A stretch of 64,000 nucleotides of DNA, from assembly GCF_900115185.1 (NCBI RefSeq), contig NZ_FOVN01000002.1:218335-282334 (forward strand). The letters are read 5' to 3'. The stretch's first letter is position 1; every line of letters starts with the position of its first letter. A model generated the notes under the pieces. That model searched no databases and was not told the origin of the DNA. It saw only the letters and a list, made by a program, of their open reading frames with translations. The translations under genes and the position numbers were made by a program. Source of the stretch: Algorimicrobium echini. GTDB taxonomy: Bacteria; Bacteroidota; Bacteroidia; Flavobacteriales; Flavobacteriaceae. This document shows positions 1 through 9,375 of the stretch, in pieces.

Positions 1-66
1 CGTTATATGGTTAACGTATTTAATCAGAAGGATTTAGTTTCTACTTCAGAATTTATATTAGATTAA
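1..66 (+). CDS. 3' end of a gene cut by the window edge
   Basis: The first 63 bases read as 21 open codons in frame 1, ending in ...STSEFILD and then TAA at 64-66. The start lies outside the window. A good rho-independent terminator follows 40 bases later on the same strand, which supports a real gene end here. Too little sequence is present to name the product. Confidence 0.5.
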   Translation, partial: RYMVNVFNQKDLVSTSEFILD

Positions 67-106
67 AACACGCTAATATTGGTTTTCCATAGAGCTAATA
101 CTAGCA

Positions 107-139
107 AAACCCGGAAGTTTGTTCTTTCGGGTTTTTTTT
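107..139 (+). terminator. Rho-independent terminator
   Basis: An 11-bp stem (AAACCCGGAAG with CTTTCGGGTTT, one G-U pair) closes a 6-base loop and runs into eight T's. It ends the truncated plus-strand gene. The stop codon of the converging minus-strand gene lies at its right edge. Confidence 0.8.
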
Positions 140-716
140 ACACTTGTTTTTCAGATAATTTCTGAATGCATAATTCCCGTATTTTCCATAGTGTGATAAA
201 GTCATATTTAATAGAATGGTTAACAATCCAATGTTTTAAATATGTTTGATGTAGTTTGACTTTATACTCACCAATTTGATTTGGAAAAATTTCTTTTTCA
301 AATACTAATGAATTTTCAAATGAAATGGTATGATTGGATATCCGAGTTATATCTAAAATTTCACTATTAATTTTTAAATAACAATAAGCTTCTGGTAGGA
401 ACGGTAGTTGCCACTTTTCTAAAACGGCTTTAATACCAGGCGTATTTTCTTCACACATATTATAAACACCTACAAACAGTTTTATGTTAGGGATGTTTTG
501 TTGATTGGCTAATTCAGCAAGAAATGCATGTTTTGTTGAACAAGTTCCTTTTAACTCTTTTAATACCAAGGAATAATCGCTTCGATTACTATTTCTACCA
601 TAAGGTAGGTTTTGTATAAAAGTAAGTGTATCCTTATAGTTAGTTATACCAAAATTTAATAGCTTAAATGATAATAGGGATGGATGTGGTGATATAAATT
701 TATACGATTTGTCCAT
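138..716 (-). CDS. Transglutaminase-like fold protein, function unknown
   Basis: The 192-residue protein has no signal peptide. Residues 57-64 (GTCSTKHA) resemble the nucleophile-cysteine motif of the transglutaminase-like/protease superfamily, with Cys59 as the candidate nucleophile. EILDITR near 119-125 resembles the strand carrying the catalytic Asp (Asp122). The residue where the catalytic His normally sits is in the PEAYCY stretch (108-113) and is not His, so activity is uncertain. The start ATG overlaps the end of hutI by 17 bases, so the two are transcribed together and this gene is second. A role in histidine degradation is not shown; the pairing is positional only. Codon use looks like that of its neighbours. 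Confidence 0.75.
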   Translation of the reverse strand: MDKSYKFISPHPSLLSFKLLNFGITNYKDTLTFIQNLPYGRNSNRSDYSLVLKELKGTCSTKHAFLAELANQQNIPNIKLFVGVYNMCEENTPGIKAVLEKWQLPFLPEAYCYLKINSEILDITRISNHTISFENSLVFEKEIFPNQIGEYKVKLHQTYLKHWIVNHSIKYDFITLWKIRELCIQKLSEKQV

Positions 717-1935
717 TTATAATTACCGTTTCAATATGATTATTACCAAAAGCATAGGGTAAATAAGCATAACTTGGAACTGGCTTCGTAATAATAATAT
801 TCGCTTTTTTTCCACGTGTAATACTGCCGTACATATTGCTAATACCCATGGCATAAGCACCATTAATAGTTGCAGCGTTTATTGCTTCTTCGGGAGTTAA
901 TTTCATTTTAATACAAGCAGTGCTTACTACAAAATTCATATTACCGCTAGGAGTGGAACCTGGATTATAATCAGTGGCCAATGCTAACGGTAATCCTGCT
1001 TCAATTAATTTACGACCAGGCGTATATGGAATGCTTAAAAAATACGAACAGGAGGGAAGTGCTACTGGCATGGTTTCACCTGTTTTAAGTACTTCAATAT
1101 CATTTAGAGTTAATTCTTCTAAATGGTCTACAGATAGCGCTTGATTGTTTACAGCGACTTCAATACCTCCAAATGCATTAAATTGGTTTACATGAATTTT
1201 AGGAACCAATCCATGTAATTTTCCTGCTTTTAAAATGCGTTCTGTATCGTTTAAATCGAAATAACCTTTTTCGCAAAACACATCAATATACTTGGCTAAT
1301 TGTTCTTTGGCTACTTTTGGGATTAATTCGTTAATAACTAAATCAACAAAACCTTCTTTATTATCTTTGTATTCTTTAGGCACAGCATGTGCTGCTAAAA
1401 GAGTTGCCTTTACTTTTAATGGAAAATTCTGTTTTAATCGTTTAATAACACGCAGCATTTTCAGTTCAGCTTCTACAGTAAGTCCGTAGCCAGATTTTAT
1501 TTCAATGGCACCAGTACCTAATTTCATGACTTGTTTTAGGCGGTTTGCAGATTGTATATACAAATCGTCTTCACTTGTTAGTTGTAGTTTTTCAGCAGAA
1601 TTTAATATACCACCACCACGATTAGCAATATCTTCATAAGACAAGCCATTAATTCTATCTACAAACTCTTGTTCTCTGTTTCCTGCGTAAACAATATGTG
1701 TATGAGAATCGCACCATGTTGGTAAAACCAGTTTCCCAGAAGCATTAATAACAGTGTCTGCTTCCATATTGTTACAATCATCCATTGGACCATAACCTAC
1801 AATGGTATCATCATCTATTAATAAATAAGCATTTTTAATAGTAGGAAGCCGTTTCATATCTTGTCCTGAAACCTTAAGAATATTGCTCTCTCTAACCTGG
1901 ATTAATTCTTGAATATTGGTAATTAATGTCGTCAC
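700..1935 (-). CDS. hutI: Imidazolonepropionase
   Basis: HutI hydrolyses 4-imidazolone-5-propanoate to N-formimidoyl-L-glutamate, the third step of histidine degradation, in the cytoplasm. The 411-residue length fits the family. It shows the amidohydrolase metal motif HTH (His78 and His80) inside the HutI-type DSHTHIVYAGNR segment, further ligands around His248 (KIHVN), and the late Asp322 in ATDYNPGSTPSGNM, a very characteristic HutI stretch. The start is GTG at 1933-1935; no in-frame ATG lies nearby. No other hut genes are in the window. It is first in a two-gene unit with the transglutaminase-like protein. Confidence 0.95.
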   Translation of the reverse strand: MTTLITNIQELIQVRESNILKVSGQDMKRLPTIKNAYLLIDDDTIVGYGPMDDCNNMEADTVINASGKLVLPTWCDSHTHIVYAGNREQEFVDRINGLSYEDIANRGGGILNSAEKLQLTSEDDLYIQSANRLKQVMKLGTGAIEIKSGYGLTVEAELKMLRVIKRLKQNFPLKVKATLLAAHAVPKEYKDNKEGFVDLVINELIPKVAKEQLAKYIDVFCEKGYFDLNDTERILKAGKLHGLVPKIHVNQFNAFGGIEVAVNNQALSVDHLEELTLNDIEVLKTGETMPVALPSCSYFLSIPYTPGRKLIEAGLPLALATDYNPGSTPSGNMNFVVSTACIKMKLTPEEAINAATINGAYAMGISNMYGSITRGKKANIIITKPVPSYAYLPYAFGNNHIETVIINGQIV

Positions 1936-1972
1936 GATACTTGTTTTTTCAAAGTTGCTTAATTTTTATTTA

Positions 1973-2002
1973 ATAAAAAAACGCTAACAAAATTATTGCT
2001 AA
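1973..2002 (-). terminator. Terminator of the FG-GAP protein gene
   Basis: On the minus strand an AAAAAACG/CGTTTTTT-type stem with an imperfect inner GTTAGC pairing runs into a T-rich tail. It lies between the end of the T9SS cargo gene and the start of hutI, where a minus-strand terminator is expected. Confidence 0.5.
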
Positions 2003-2036
2003 CGTTTTTTTTGAAATTTAGAGCTTGTTTTATTTT

Positions 2037-3470
2037 TTATTGCTTTACAAACTTGAATGCTGTATCTGTATTTTCAAGCTTTAAAAGATAGATTCCTTTT
2101 GATAGACTAGAAACATCTAATGTACTATTTAAGACCGTTGTTTTTATAACTTCTTTACCCAAAACATTGTAAACAATTATATCAAAAGGGTCTTGATTTG
2201 TTGTTTTAATATGTAAAGTATTAGAAGTAGGGTTTGGATAGATACTAATAGTATTAGTTTTAAATTCTGTAGTACTTAACGTAAATAAATCGTTTTTAAA
2301 TATAAAAACATCATCTAATAAATAACTGATACTGGCTATATCTAAATCGCCATCGTTATCAAAATCTTGTATTTCTAAATCAAAGGCAGTCGAACTACTA
2401 TCATCAATAAGCATTTCGCTTCCAAAACCACCTGTAGCATTACTTTGGAACCAAATAAAATCATTATCAGTAGCTCGACCATTTGCAACAACCAAATCAT
2501 TATAAGTATCATTGTTAAAGTCTGCAACACCAATTGATGCTGTTCTACCAATTGTAGTGGCTAGTGTAGTTTCAGTAAATGTAGTTCCCGTATCACTAGT
2601 ATCATTAGAATACCAAGCAATATTAGGGTTGGCACCTGGAGAATTATCCGATTTTACAATTTCAAGATTAGAATCATCGTTAATATCTGCAAATAGCACA
2701 GAAAATAAAAAGCCATTTCCTGTATCTACAGCATTTGTGTATGCAACAAAGGGTACATTCCCCGAGACATCTAAACCATCAGGAATAAAACGATTGTCGT
2801 ACAATTTAATATCGCCATTTCCAGTAAATCCAACAACAACATCCAAATCGCCATCACCATCAAAATCAGCTATATCCATTGTGCCAGGATTACTACCAGG
2901 TGTTAAAGGCACAACATAACGAAGCGTTCCGAAAGTGCCATCGCCATTACCTAAAAAGTATACAACGCTATTCCCATCATAAGCAGTAACAACCAGATCT
3001 AAATAACCATTAACATCGTTGTCAATATTAGCCGCAATAACGGTACCAGCACCAGCTATACTTGATGAAATGGTTACAGCTGGCTCAAAAGTTTCATCGC
3101 CATTATTTTCAAACCAAACGAGATTGCCACCTAAATAACTGGCCGCAATAATATCATTATCACCATCGCCATTAATATCTGCTATCGTTAAACCTTCAAC
3201 ATAGGATAACGCATTTGGTGCAATAGCCGTTAGTATAATACCTGTAGCAAATGTACCATCACCATTATTCTTATACCAAGTAACGTTACCAGAAACGTCT
3301 GATCCTACGGCGAGATCTAAATAAGCATCGTCATCTAAAAAACCAGAAGCAATGGTGTAAGGTTCGTCACTTGTATCGGCATCTATGGTGCTTTTTACAA
3401 ATGATATTTGAGAATTTACAGTCCAACTAATTAGAATGAAGCCTGTAAGAATTAGTAATTTTTGTTTCAT
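2037..3470 (-). CDS. Secreted FG-GAP/VCBS repeat protein with T9SS sorting domain
   Basis: The 477-residue protein begins with a Sec signal peptide (about residues 1-20, ending near NSQIS). Its body is a series of FG-GAP/VCBS repeats with calcium-binding-like loops such as DINGDGDND, DFDGDGDLD, DFNNDTYND and DFDNDGDLD, typical of an integrin-like beta-propeller. The last 75 or so residues (SIYPNPTSNTLHI ... LSKGIYLLKL ... KFVKQ) form a type A T9SS C-terminal sorting domain. The protein should therefore be exported by the type IX system and anchored or released at the cell surface. The ligand is unknown. It stands alone, with a terminator downstream. Confidence 0.9.
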   Translation of the reverse strand: MKQKLLILTGFILISWTVNSQISFVKSTIDADTSDEPYTIASGFLDDDAYLDLAVGSDVSGNVTWYKNNGDGTFATGIILTAIAPNALSYVEGLTIADINGDGDNDIIAASYLGGNLVWFENNGDETFEPAVTISSSIAGAGTVIAANIDNDVNGYLDLVVTAYDGNSVVYFLGNGDGTFGTLRYVVPLTPGSNPGTMDIADFDGDGDLDVVVGFTGNGDIKLYDNRFIPDGLDVSGNVPFVAYTNAVDTGNGFLFSVLFADINDDSNLEIVKSDNSPGANPNIAWYSNDTSDTGTTFTETTLATTIGRTASIGVADFNNDTYNDLVVANGRATDNDFIWFQSNATGGFGSEMLIDDSSSTAFDLEIQDFDNDGDLDIASISYLLDDVFIFKNDLFTLSTTEFKTNTISIYPNPTSNTLHIKTTNQDPFDIIVYNVLGKEVIKTTVLNSTLDVSSLSKGIYLLKLENTDTAFKFVKQ

Positions 3471-3510
3471 AGTTTAAAAGTTAAAGATTAATAGCGTAAT
3501 ATATTGATAT

Positions 3511-4911
3511 TTATTTAGTTATAGAGCCTACCATGTCTTCAGGTTTTACCCAAGCGTCATAATCCTCTGCCGAAACATACCCTAAATTAATGGCTTCTTC
3601 TTTTAAAGTAGTACCATTTTTGTGGGCTGTATTAGCAATTTCAGCAGCTTTATAATACCCTATTTTAGTATTTAAGGCAGTTACAAGCATTAAGGAATTA
3701 TTTAATAACTGTTTTATAACTTCATGGTTTGGTTCAATACCTTGAGCACAGTGTTCATCAAAACTCATACAAGCATCGCCTAATAATTGTGCAGACTGCA
3801 AGACATTAGCAGCCATCATAGGTTTAAATACATTTAATTCGTAATGTCCTTGAGTGCCACCAACAGTAACTGCAACATCGTTACCCATAACTTGTGCACA
3901 CACCATAGTTAAGGCTTCACATTGTGTAGGGTTAACTTTACCAGGCATAATAGAACTACCTGGTTCATTAGCCGGAATAATAATTTCTCCAATTCCAGAA
4001 CGCGGACCAGAAGCCATCATTCTAATATCGTTAGCAATTTTATTTAATGAAACCGCTAATTGTTTTAAGGCACCATGAGTTTCAACCAAAGCATCGTGAG
4101 CCGCTAAAGCTTCAAATTTATTAGGTGCTGTTATAAAAGGTAAATCAGTAAAATCAGCAATATATTTGGCCACCAATTCTGAATAACCTTCTGGTGTATT
4201 TAATCCTGTTCCAACAGCAGTTCCGCCTAAAGCTAATTCAGATAAGTGTGGTAAAGTGTGCTGTAAAGCTTTTAAACCATGGTCTAATTGTGAAACGTAT
4301 CCTGAAAATTCTTGTCCCAAAGTTAAAGGCGTAGCATCCATTAAATGGGTACGTCCAATTTTTACAACATCTTGAAAGGCTAATGATTTTTTATGAAGTG
4401 TATTTCGTAATTGAATGACACCATGTATGGTGTGCTGAACGATTTTCTTATAAGCGGCAATATGCATTCCTGTTGGGAAAGTATCATTGGAAGATTGAGA
4501 TTTATTAACATCATCATTCGGTTGAATTGTTTTTTCACCTTCACCAATGGTCTTGCCAGCTAATTGATGCGCTCTATTGGCAATAACCTCATTGACATTC
4601 ATATTGCTTTGCGTTCCAGAACCTGTTTGCCATATCACTAGCGGAAACTGATCATCATGTTGGCCATCTAATATCTCATCGCATACTTGCGCAATTAAAT
4701 CTCGTTTTTCTTCGGTTAAAACGCCTAAATCGCAATTCGTGTAAGCCGCAGCTTTTTTTAAATAAGCAAAACCGTAAACAATCTCTAACGGCATAGATGC
4801 TGGTGCACCAATTTTAAAGTTATTTCTTGAGCGTTCTGTTTGTGCTCCCCAAAGTTTGTCAGCAGGCACTTTTACTTCGCCCATTGTATCTTTTTCTATT
4901 CTAAAATTCAT
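3511..4911 (-). CDS. fumC: Fumarate hydratase, class II
   Basis: This TCA-cycle enzyme interconverts fumarate and malate. The 466-residue length matches class II fumarases. The family signature [11 protein letters not shown] is present, as are the substrate-site stretches [14 protein letters not shown] and [16 protein letters not shown]. The fold needs no iron-sulfur cluster, unlike class I. A -7-like TAAATTTG motif lies about 37 bases upstream of the ATG on the minus strand (4948-4955). It is monocistronic, with a short gap before the T9SS cargo gene. Confidence 0.97.
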   Translation of the reverse strand: MNFRIEKDTMGEVKVPADKLWGAQTERSRNNFKIGAPASMPLEIVYGFAYLKKAAAYTNCDLGVLTEEKRDLIAQVCDEILDGQHDDQFPLVIWQTGSGTQSNMNVNEVIANRAHQLAGKTIGEGEKTIQPNDDVNKSQSSNDTFPTGMHIAAYKKIVQHTIHGVIQLRNTLHKKSLAFQDVVKIGRTHLMDATPLTLGQEFSGYVSQLDHGLKALQHTLPHLSELALGGTAVGTGLNTPEGYSELVAKYIADFTDLPFITAPNKFEALAAHDALVETHGALKQLAVSLNKIANDIRMMASGPRSGIGEIIIPANEPGSSIMPGKVNPTQCEALTMVCAQVMGNDVAVTVGGTQGHYELNVFKPMMAANVLQSAQLLGDACMSFDEHCAQGIEPNHEVIKQLLNNSLMLVTALNTKIGYYKAAEIANTAHKNGTTLKEEAINLGYVSAEDYDAWVKPEDMVGSITK

Positions 4912-5069
4912 GAGTATTGAAATTGAAATAATAAATTAGTAATAGCACAAATTTAAGCTTTTCACTCCAAAACGCTTAATTGTTAAAGAGTTATTTGTAA
5001 GAAAATATTAGGTTTGATATGATGAATACCTAAAAAACATTATTTTTAATTACAACCTGTTTGTATTAT

Positions 5070-6365
5070 ATGAAAAACGATTCCAATTCCGACAATAAAA
5101 TAAGTCTCCGTGAAGCCATATCAATCGGTATAGGAGGCATGGTTGGCGGTGGCATTTTCGCTGTTTTAGGTTTGGCTGTCTCATTGGCGCAGGGTGGAAC
5201 ACCCATTGCTTTTCTGTTTGCAGGAATAATAGCCAGTTTAACAGCTTACAGTTATTCTAAATTATCTGTGGCATTTCCAGATAGAGGCGGTACTGTTAAA
5301 TTTGTAAACCAAGGATTTGGCAAAACGGTTTTTAGTGGTACTATAAATAATTTGCTTTGGGTAAGTTATATTATCATGCTGTCTCTGTACGCTTCTGCAT
5401 TTGGTTCCTATGCACCTAATTTACTAGAACTTACTGGAAACAAAACTTACGATTCACACATGTATTTGAGTGCCATAATTGTTGTAGCAACAGCCATTAA
5501 TTATTACAGTATAAAGGTGGTTAGTAAAATAGAGTCCTATGCTGTAGTTGTCAAGTTAATTATTTTACTTGGCTTTATTATTATTGGCATTTATGGTCTG
5601 TTTGGGAATCCAAATACCAAGCAACTTGCTATGACAAACTGGGAAAATCCTTTGTTATTATTAACAGGTGGAATGGTTATTTTTGTAGCTTATGAAGGTT
5701 TTGAACTTATTGCAAATGCGGCACCAGACATTATTAATCCCAAAAAAAATATCCCAAAAGCATATAATTATTCCGTTTGGTTTGTAGTTTTTCTATATAT
5801 TATAATAGCTATAGTTACTGTAGGATCCTTACCCTTCAATGAAATTGCTAAAGCAGAAGATTACGTTTTAGCCGAGGCAGCCAAACCCATGCTAGGAAAA
5901 ATAGGATTTAGTATTATAACTGTTGCAGCACTTATTTCTACTTTTTCAGCAATAAATGCTTCATTATATGGTGGAAGTCGTGTGAGTTTTGAATTGGCAG
6001 AAGATGATGAATTACCACACCATTTAACAAGCATGCTATGGAACCAGCCAATAGGTTTACTTATTACTGCCGTTTTGACCTTGGTTTTGGCTAATGCATT
6101 GGAATTAGAAAGTATTTCAACAGCAGGAAGTGCTGGTTTTTTACTCATTTTTGCAGTAGTAAATTATATTGCTTTCAAACAGTCTACTAGCATAAAAGGC
6201 AACAAATTAATACCTTTTTTAGGCTTTATTGGTTGTTCTGCTGCATTTATAACTTTAATAATTCAACAATACACGTCTAACCTTATTGGTGTAATTGTCA
6301 TAATTTCAATCATTTTACTTTGTTTTATTTTAGAATTTCTATTTAAGAAATTTCACAGTAAATAA
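5070..6365 (+). CDS. APC-family amino acid permease
   Basis: The 431-residue inner-membrane protein has about 12 hydrophobic segments. The N-terminal GIGGMVGGGIFAVLG is the glycine-rich first helix of APC (amino acid-polyamine-organocation) transporters, which contacts the substrate backbone. YEGFELIANAAPDI in the middle is the helix-6-type motif of the same family. The substrate cannot be told from sequence. I chose ATG at 5070; an in-frame TTG three codons upstream (5061) is possible but less likely. It is divergent from fumC and has no operon partner. Confidence 0.88.
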   Translation: MKNDSNSDNKISLREAISIGIGGMVGGGIFAVLGLAVSLAQGGTPIAFLFAGIIASLTAYSYSKLSVAFPDRGGTVKFVNQGFGKTVFSGTINNLLWVSYIIMLSLYASAFGSYAPNLLELTGNKTYDSHMYLSAIIVVATAINYYSIKVVSKIESYAVVVKLIILLGFIIIGIYGLFGNPNTKQLAMTNWENPLLLLTGGMVIFVAYEGFELIANAAPDIINPKKNIPKAYNYSVWFVVFLYIIIAIVTVGSLPFNEIAKAEDYVLAEAAKPMLGKIGFSIITVAALISTFSAINASLYGGSRVSFELAEDDELPHHLTSMLWNQPIGLLITAVLTLVLANALELESISTAGSAGFLLIFAVVNYIAFKQSTSIKGNKLIPFLGFIGCSAAFITLIIQQYTSNLIGVIVIISIILLCFILEFLFKKFHSK

Positions 6366-6380
6366 AATTGTAATCTAATA

Positions 6381-6411
6381 TTGTAAAACAAAAGTCTTTA
6401 TTATATCTTTG
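6381..6411 (+). promoter_or_regulatory. Bacteroidota-type promoter of the small membrane protein gene
   Basis: A -33 TTG at 6381-6383 and a perfect -7 TATCTTTG at 6404-6411 are separated by 20 bases. This matches the Flavobacteriia sigma-A consensus TTG-N19-21-TAnnTTTG. The ATG follows 24 bases later, at 6436. Confidence 0.75.
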
Positions 6412-6435
6412 CCATATCAACAAAAAAATATCACC

Positions 6436-6615
6436 ATGTTTGAATTTGACCAATATTTAGGATTTTTAGCATTTTTAACCATTTTAACAATCGGTTTTTG
6501 GTTAATGATTTTTTTAATAACATTTGTTATTCCATATTGGATTGGTGGCGCTTTAATTGAAAGAATGAAAGAAATTCGTGAAGAGAAAAAAGCTAAAAGA
6601 CAAGCATTAAACTAG
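6436..6615 (+). CDS. Small single- or double-span membrane protein
   Basis: The 59-residue protein starts MFEFDQYLGF, has a long hydrophobic stretch (about residues 8-40), and ends in a strongly charged tail (RMKEIREEKKAKRQ). I chose ATG 6436 over the TTG at 6409 because the TTG lies inside the -7 box of a good promoter. A consensus promoter upstream and a strong terminator downstream make this a genuine one-gene transcript. The family is not recognised and the function is unknown. Confidence 0.72.
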   Translation: MFEFDQYLGFLAFLTILTIGFWLMIFLITFVIPYWIGGALIERMKEIREEKKAKRQALN

Positions 6616-6638
6616 TTTTAAATAGAACTTATGCATAC

Positions 6639-6669
6639 AACGCCTGAAAGAAATTTCAGGCGTTTTTTT
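6639..6669 (+). terminator. Rho-independent terminator
   Basis: An 11-bp perfect stem (AACGCCTGAAA with TTTCAGGCGTT) closes a GAAA loop and leads into a run of T's. It ends the small membrane protein transcript. Confidence 0.9.
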
Positions 6670-6733
6670 ATACATAATTTTTAGTCTATTAAACTAAATC
6701 CCATATATTTAATTTCAATCTCTTTTAAATAAG

Positions 6734-6765
6734 AAAGACTGCCTTTTCAGACAGTCTTTTTTTCA
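6734..6765. terminator. Terminator hairpin, usable in both directions
   Basis: An 8-bp stem (AAAGACTG with CAGTCTTT) has seven T's on the plus side and a T-rich tail when read on the minus strand. It lies just beyond the stop of the TonB-dependent receptor gene and probably ends that minus-strand transcript. Confidence 0.7.
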
Positions 6766-6803
6766 TTATAAAAATATATGTGTGATTTTTTTATAAATGA
6801 TTA

Positions 6804-9263
6804 TTACCCTTCATAATCATAGTCTCCACCACCAGAATTTCCACCACGTTCTTGACGTTTTTTCTGTTGGTTAAAGCGGTAGGTGAATGATAAGTTGAAA
6901 CTACGTTCACGCCATTGAAATTCTGATGTACTATTAAATGTTCCTGTAAATGTTTCTGATTGACGTTTTCTACTGTTAAACAAATCGCTAATATTAAAAG
7001 CAATAGAGGCTTTATCTTTAAACAAATCTTTACTAAAAGCCATATTTGTAGAGAAAACACCTTCACGTTTGTTTTGAGCATCTTCTGATGGACCTCGGTA
7101 ATTTAAACTTGTTTGCCATTCAATTTTACCTGGCAATGTATATTTGTTGTTAATACGAGCAAACCAACTGTTGTTAGTGTTATCTAATGATAAACCGTTA
7201 GGCGTTTCACCAGTTATACTTTGTTGAAAGTAATTAAAGTTTGCGTTTATATTCCATATTTTAGATGGTTTATAAATAACTGTAAATTCAAAACCATATC
7301 GATCTTCTTCCGCTAAATTAATAGGAGTACGCTCAATAATTGTGAAATTTTGACCATTTACTGTAACGGGAATCCCTGTATCAAAACTAATAAAACTAAA
7401 GACATCAGTAGCATGTTGATAGTAAGCAGATGCATTTAAAGATACTTTATCACTAAATTTTCTATAGTAACCTACATCATATTGGCCAGAATAACTTGGT
7501 GCTAATTGTGGGTTTCCTCTAAAAATGGATGTAACACTAGAGCGTGACGGAAATGGATTTATAAACCAAGAACGTGGCCTTTGAATTCGCCTACTGTAAC
7601 CAAGCGTGATATTTTCCTTTTCACTCATTTCAAAGTTTAAGTTAAGCGTTGGGAATAAGCCTGTGTAATCATTTTTAGAAAAATCACCGCTTGTTGGCTG
7701 GTCAACAGTTATACGTGTATTCTCTAAACGAAGTCCTGCTAAAAATGAAAATTTTCCAAACTTACTTCCAAATTGTGTATAGGCTGCATTAACATATTCA
7801 CGGTAATTTAAAAAATTAGAAAGGGAATCGTTTACTACAAATTCATTTGAATTCATATTTAGTAGTTCAACCGTATAATCTGTATCTTGATTTTTAAAAT
7901 CGCCACGATAGCCTAATTCAAATTGGCTATTTTCTCCAATAGGAAGCACATAGTCAGCTTGCAATAAAATGCGTTCTTGATCTTCTAAAGTAGCAACTTT
8001 TTCTGTGTTTTGACCTTCAACAAGAACTTTAGAAAACTCGTCTTCAGAGTTATCTTCATATTGAAAATCCATGGTTAATTTATGGCCACTGTCATCAAAA
8101 TCTTTCATAAAGTTTAATGAATACTGCAAAACTTTGTCATCCTCTAATTCTGGATCAAAGCGGTTTGCTTGCGAAAGGAAATTTCCATTTTCATCAAATT
8201 GTGTTAATGTATTGGTCGTATTACTTTCGTTATCACCATTTCTATACGAAATTGCACCAGTTAATGATGCTGAATCTGTTATATACCATTCTACTCCAAA
8301 GTTTGTGCTTATACCTTTTCTAATACGTTCATAACGATTTTGTTCGTCTGCAAATGTATCTGGATTATCTAAAATAACATTGCCTTCATCATCAAATCGT
8401 TTATTGAAATATTGCGTGTAAGATGAAGAATTACCAGGTACCTCACGATAATCATAACTGGTTGTATTAAAAATATTAACATCGCCTGTTCTGTAATTAA
8501 CATTACCAGAAATACCAGCTTGTTTCGGATACCCTATATTGGTTGTTACAGCACCATTAAAGCCCTGTAATTTACTTCGACGTAAAATAATGTTTAAAAT
8601 ACCAGCCGTTCCTTGTGCATCATAACGAGCCGAAGGTGATGTAATCACTTCAACACGCTCAATAGATTCGGCAGGTAATTGACGTAAGGCATCTGTAGAA
8701 TTTAAGCCTACTAAACCAGATGGTTTTCCATTAATTAAAATGGTAACATTATCATTACCTCTTAACGCTACATTCCCTTCAACATCTACTGATACCGATG
8801 GGACATTATCTAAAACGTCACTTACTGTTCCACCGCTAACTGTTAAATCTTGACCTACGTTATATATTTTTTTATCTAAACGAATATCTACCGTTGTCGT
8901 TTCGGCAATAATTGACACTTCATCAAGTGCTTGAGCATTTTCTGCCAAACCAATGGTTCCCATGTTTTTATTAGCCGTTAAGTTTTGATTTGGAATTGTT
9001 AACTTATCAAAACCTATAAATTCTATGGTAATATCATAGGTGCCACTAGGAACAGGAATGCTAAAGTCTCCTGTTTCTGTAGTTATACCTCCAGTTACTA
9101 TTTTATTTTCTGCTTTGTTTACAAAAGCAACCGTGGCATACTCCAAAGGCATGTTTGTAGCTTTTTCAAATACTTTACCGGTAATAATGACTTCTTTATT
9201 TTGTGCAGTTAGGTTTAAAACCGTTAAAAAAAATAAGGAAAGGGTTAAAATTAATTTATTCAT
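6804..9263 (-). CDS. TonB-dependent outer membrane receptor, OMP beta-barrel family
   Basis: The 819-residue protein has a signal peptide (about 1-20, TVLNLTAQ). A carboxypeptidase-regulatory-like domain follows (about 22-110, ITGKVFEKATNMPLEYATV). Next comes a TonB plug (about 130-220, with GGTVSDVLDNVPSV and LRGNDNVTILINGKPSGL) and a long beta-barrel with many aromatic-ended strands up to LSFTYRFN near the C-terminus. The tail is Gly-rich and charged (GGNSGGGDYDYEG). It should take up an unidentified ligand across the outer membrane using TonB energy. No SusD partner is present, so this is not a classical glycan-utilisation pair. It is monocistronic. Confidence 0.88.
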   Translation of the reverse strand: MNKLILTLSLFFLTVLNLTAQNKEVIITGKVFEKATNMPLEYATVAFVNKAENKIVTGGITTETGDFSIPVPSGTYDITIEFIGFDKLTIPNQNLTANKNMGTIGLAENAQALDEVSIIAETTTVDIRLDKKIYNVGQDLTVSGGTVSDVLDNVPSVSVDVEGNVALRGNDNVTILINGKPSGLVGLNSTDALRQLPAESIERVEVITSPSARYDAQGTAGILNIILRRSKLQGFNGAVTTNIGYPKQAGISGNVNYRTGDVNIFNTTSYDYREVPGNSSSYTQYFNKRFDDEGNVILDNPDTFADEQNRYERIRKGISTNFGVEWYITDSASLTGAISYRNGDNESNTTNTLTQFDENGNFLSQANRFDPELEDDKVLQYSLNFMKDFDDSGHKLTMDFQYEDNSEDEFSKVLVEGQNTEKVATLEDQERILLQADYVLPIGENSQFELGYRGDFKNQDTDYTVELLNMNSNEFVVNDSLSNFLNYREYVNAAYTQFGSKFGKFSFLAGLRLENTRITVDQPTSGDFSKNDYTGLFPTLNLNFEMSEKENITLGYSRRIQRPRSWFINPFPSRSSVTSIFRGNPQLAPSYSGQYDVGYYRKFSDKVSLNASAYYQHATDVFSFISFDTGIPVTVNGQNFTIIERTPINLAEEDRYGFEFTVIYKPSKIWNINANFNYFQQSITGETPNGLSLDNTNNSWFARINNKYTLPGKIEWQTSLNYRGPSEDAQNKREGVFSTNMAFSKDLFKDKASIAFNISDLFNSRKRQSETFTGTFNSTSEFQWRERSFNLSFTYRFNQQKKRQERGGNSGGGDYDYEG

Positions 9264-9288
9264 GAATATATTTTTGCGTGTAGGACTG

Positions 9289-9296
9289 CAAAAATA
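9289..9296 (-). promoter_or_regulatory. -7 promoter element of the TonB-dependent receptor gene
   Basis: TATTTTTG on the minus strand matches TAnnTTTG and lies 26 bases upstream of the receptor ATG. No clear TTG is seen at the expected -33 spacing. Confidence 0.45.
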
Positions 9297-9332
9297 GCCT
9301 TTGGTTTAAGGGCTTTTGGTTAAAAATATGTT

Positions 9333-9375
9333 AAAAACAAAAGCCTCTATTTTAACAGTAGAGGCTTTTGTTTTT
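9333..9375 (-). terminator. Terminator of the prfB-arsC transcript
   Basis: A 17-bp perfect inverted repeat (AAAAACAAAAGCCTCTA with its complement) closes a 9-base loop. It overlaps the arsC stop codon and gives a T-rich tail on the minus strand. Confidence 0.85.

Noticed and set aside
1292-1489. Plus-strand frame inside hutI, and the many similar antisense frames across the window
   Set aside because: They lie wholly inside well-supported genes on the opposite strand, with no promoter, signal or recognisable motif.
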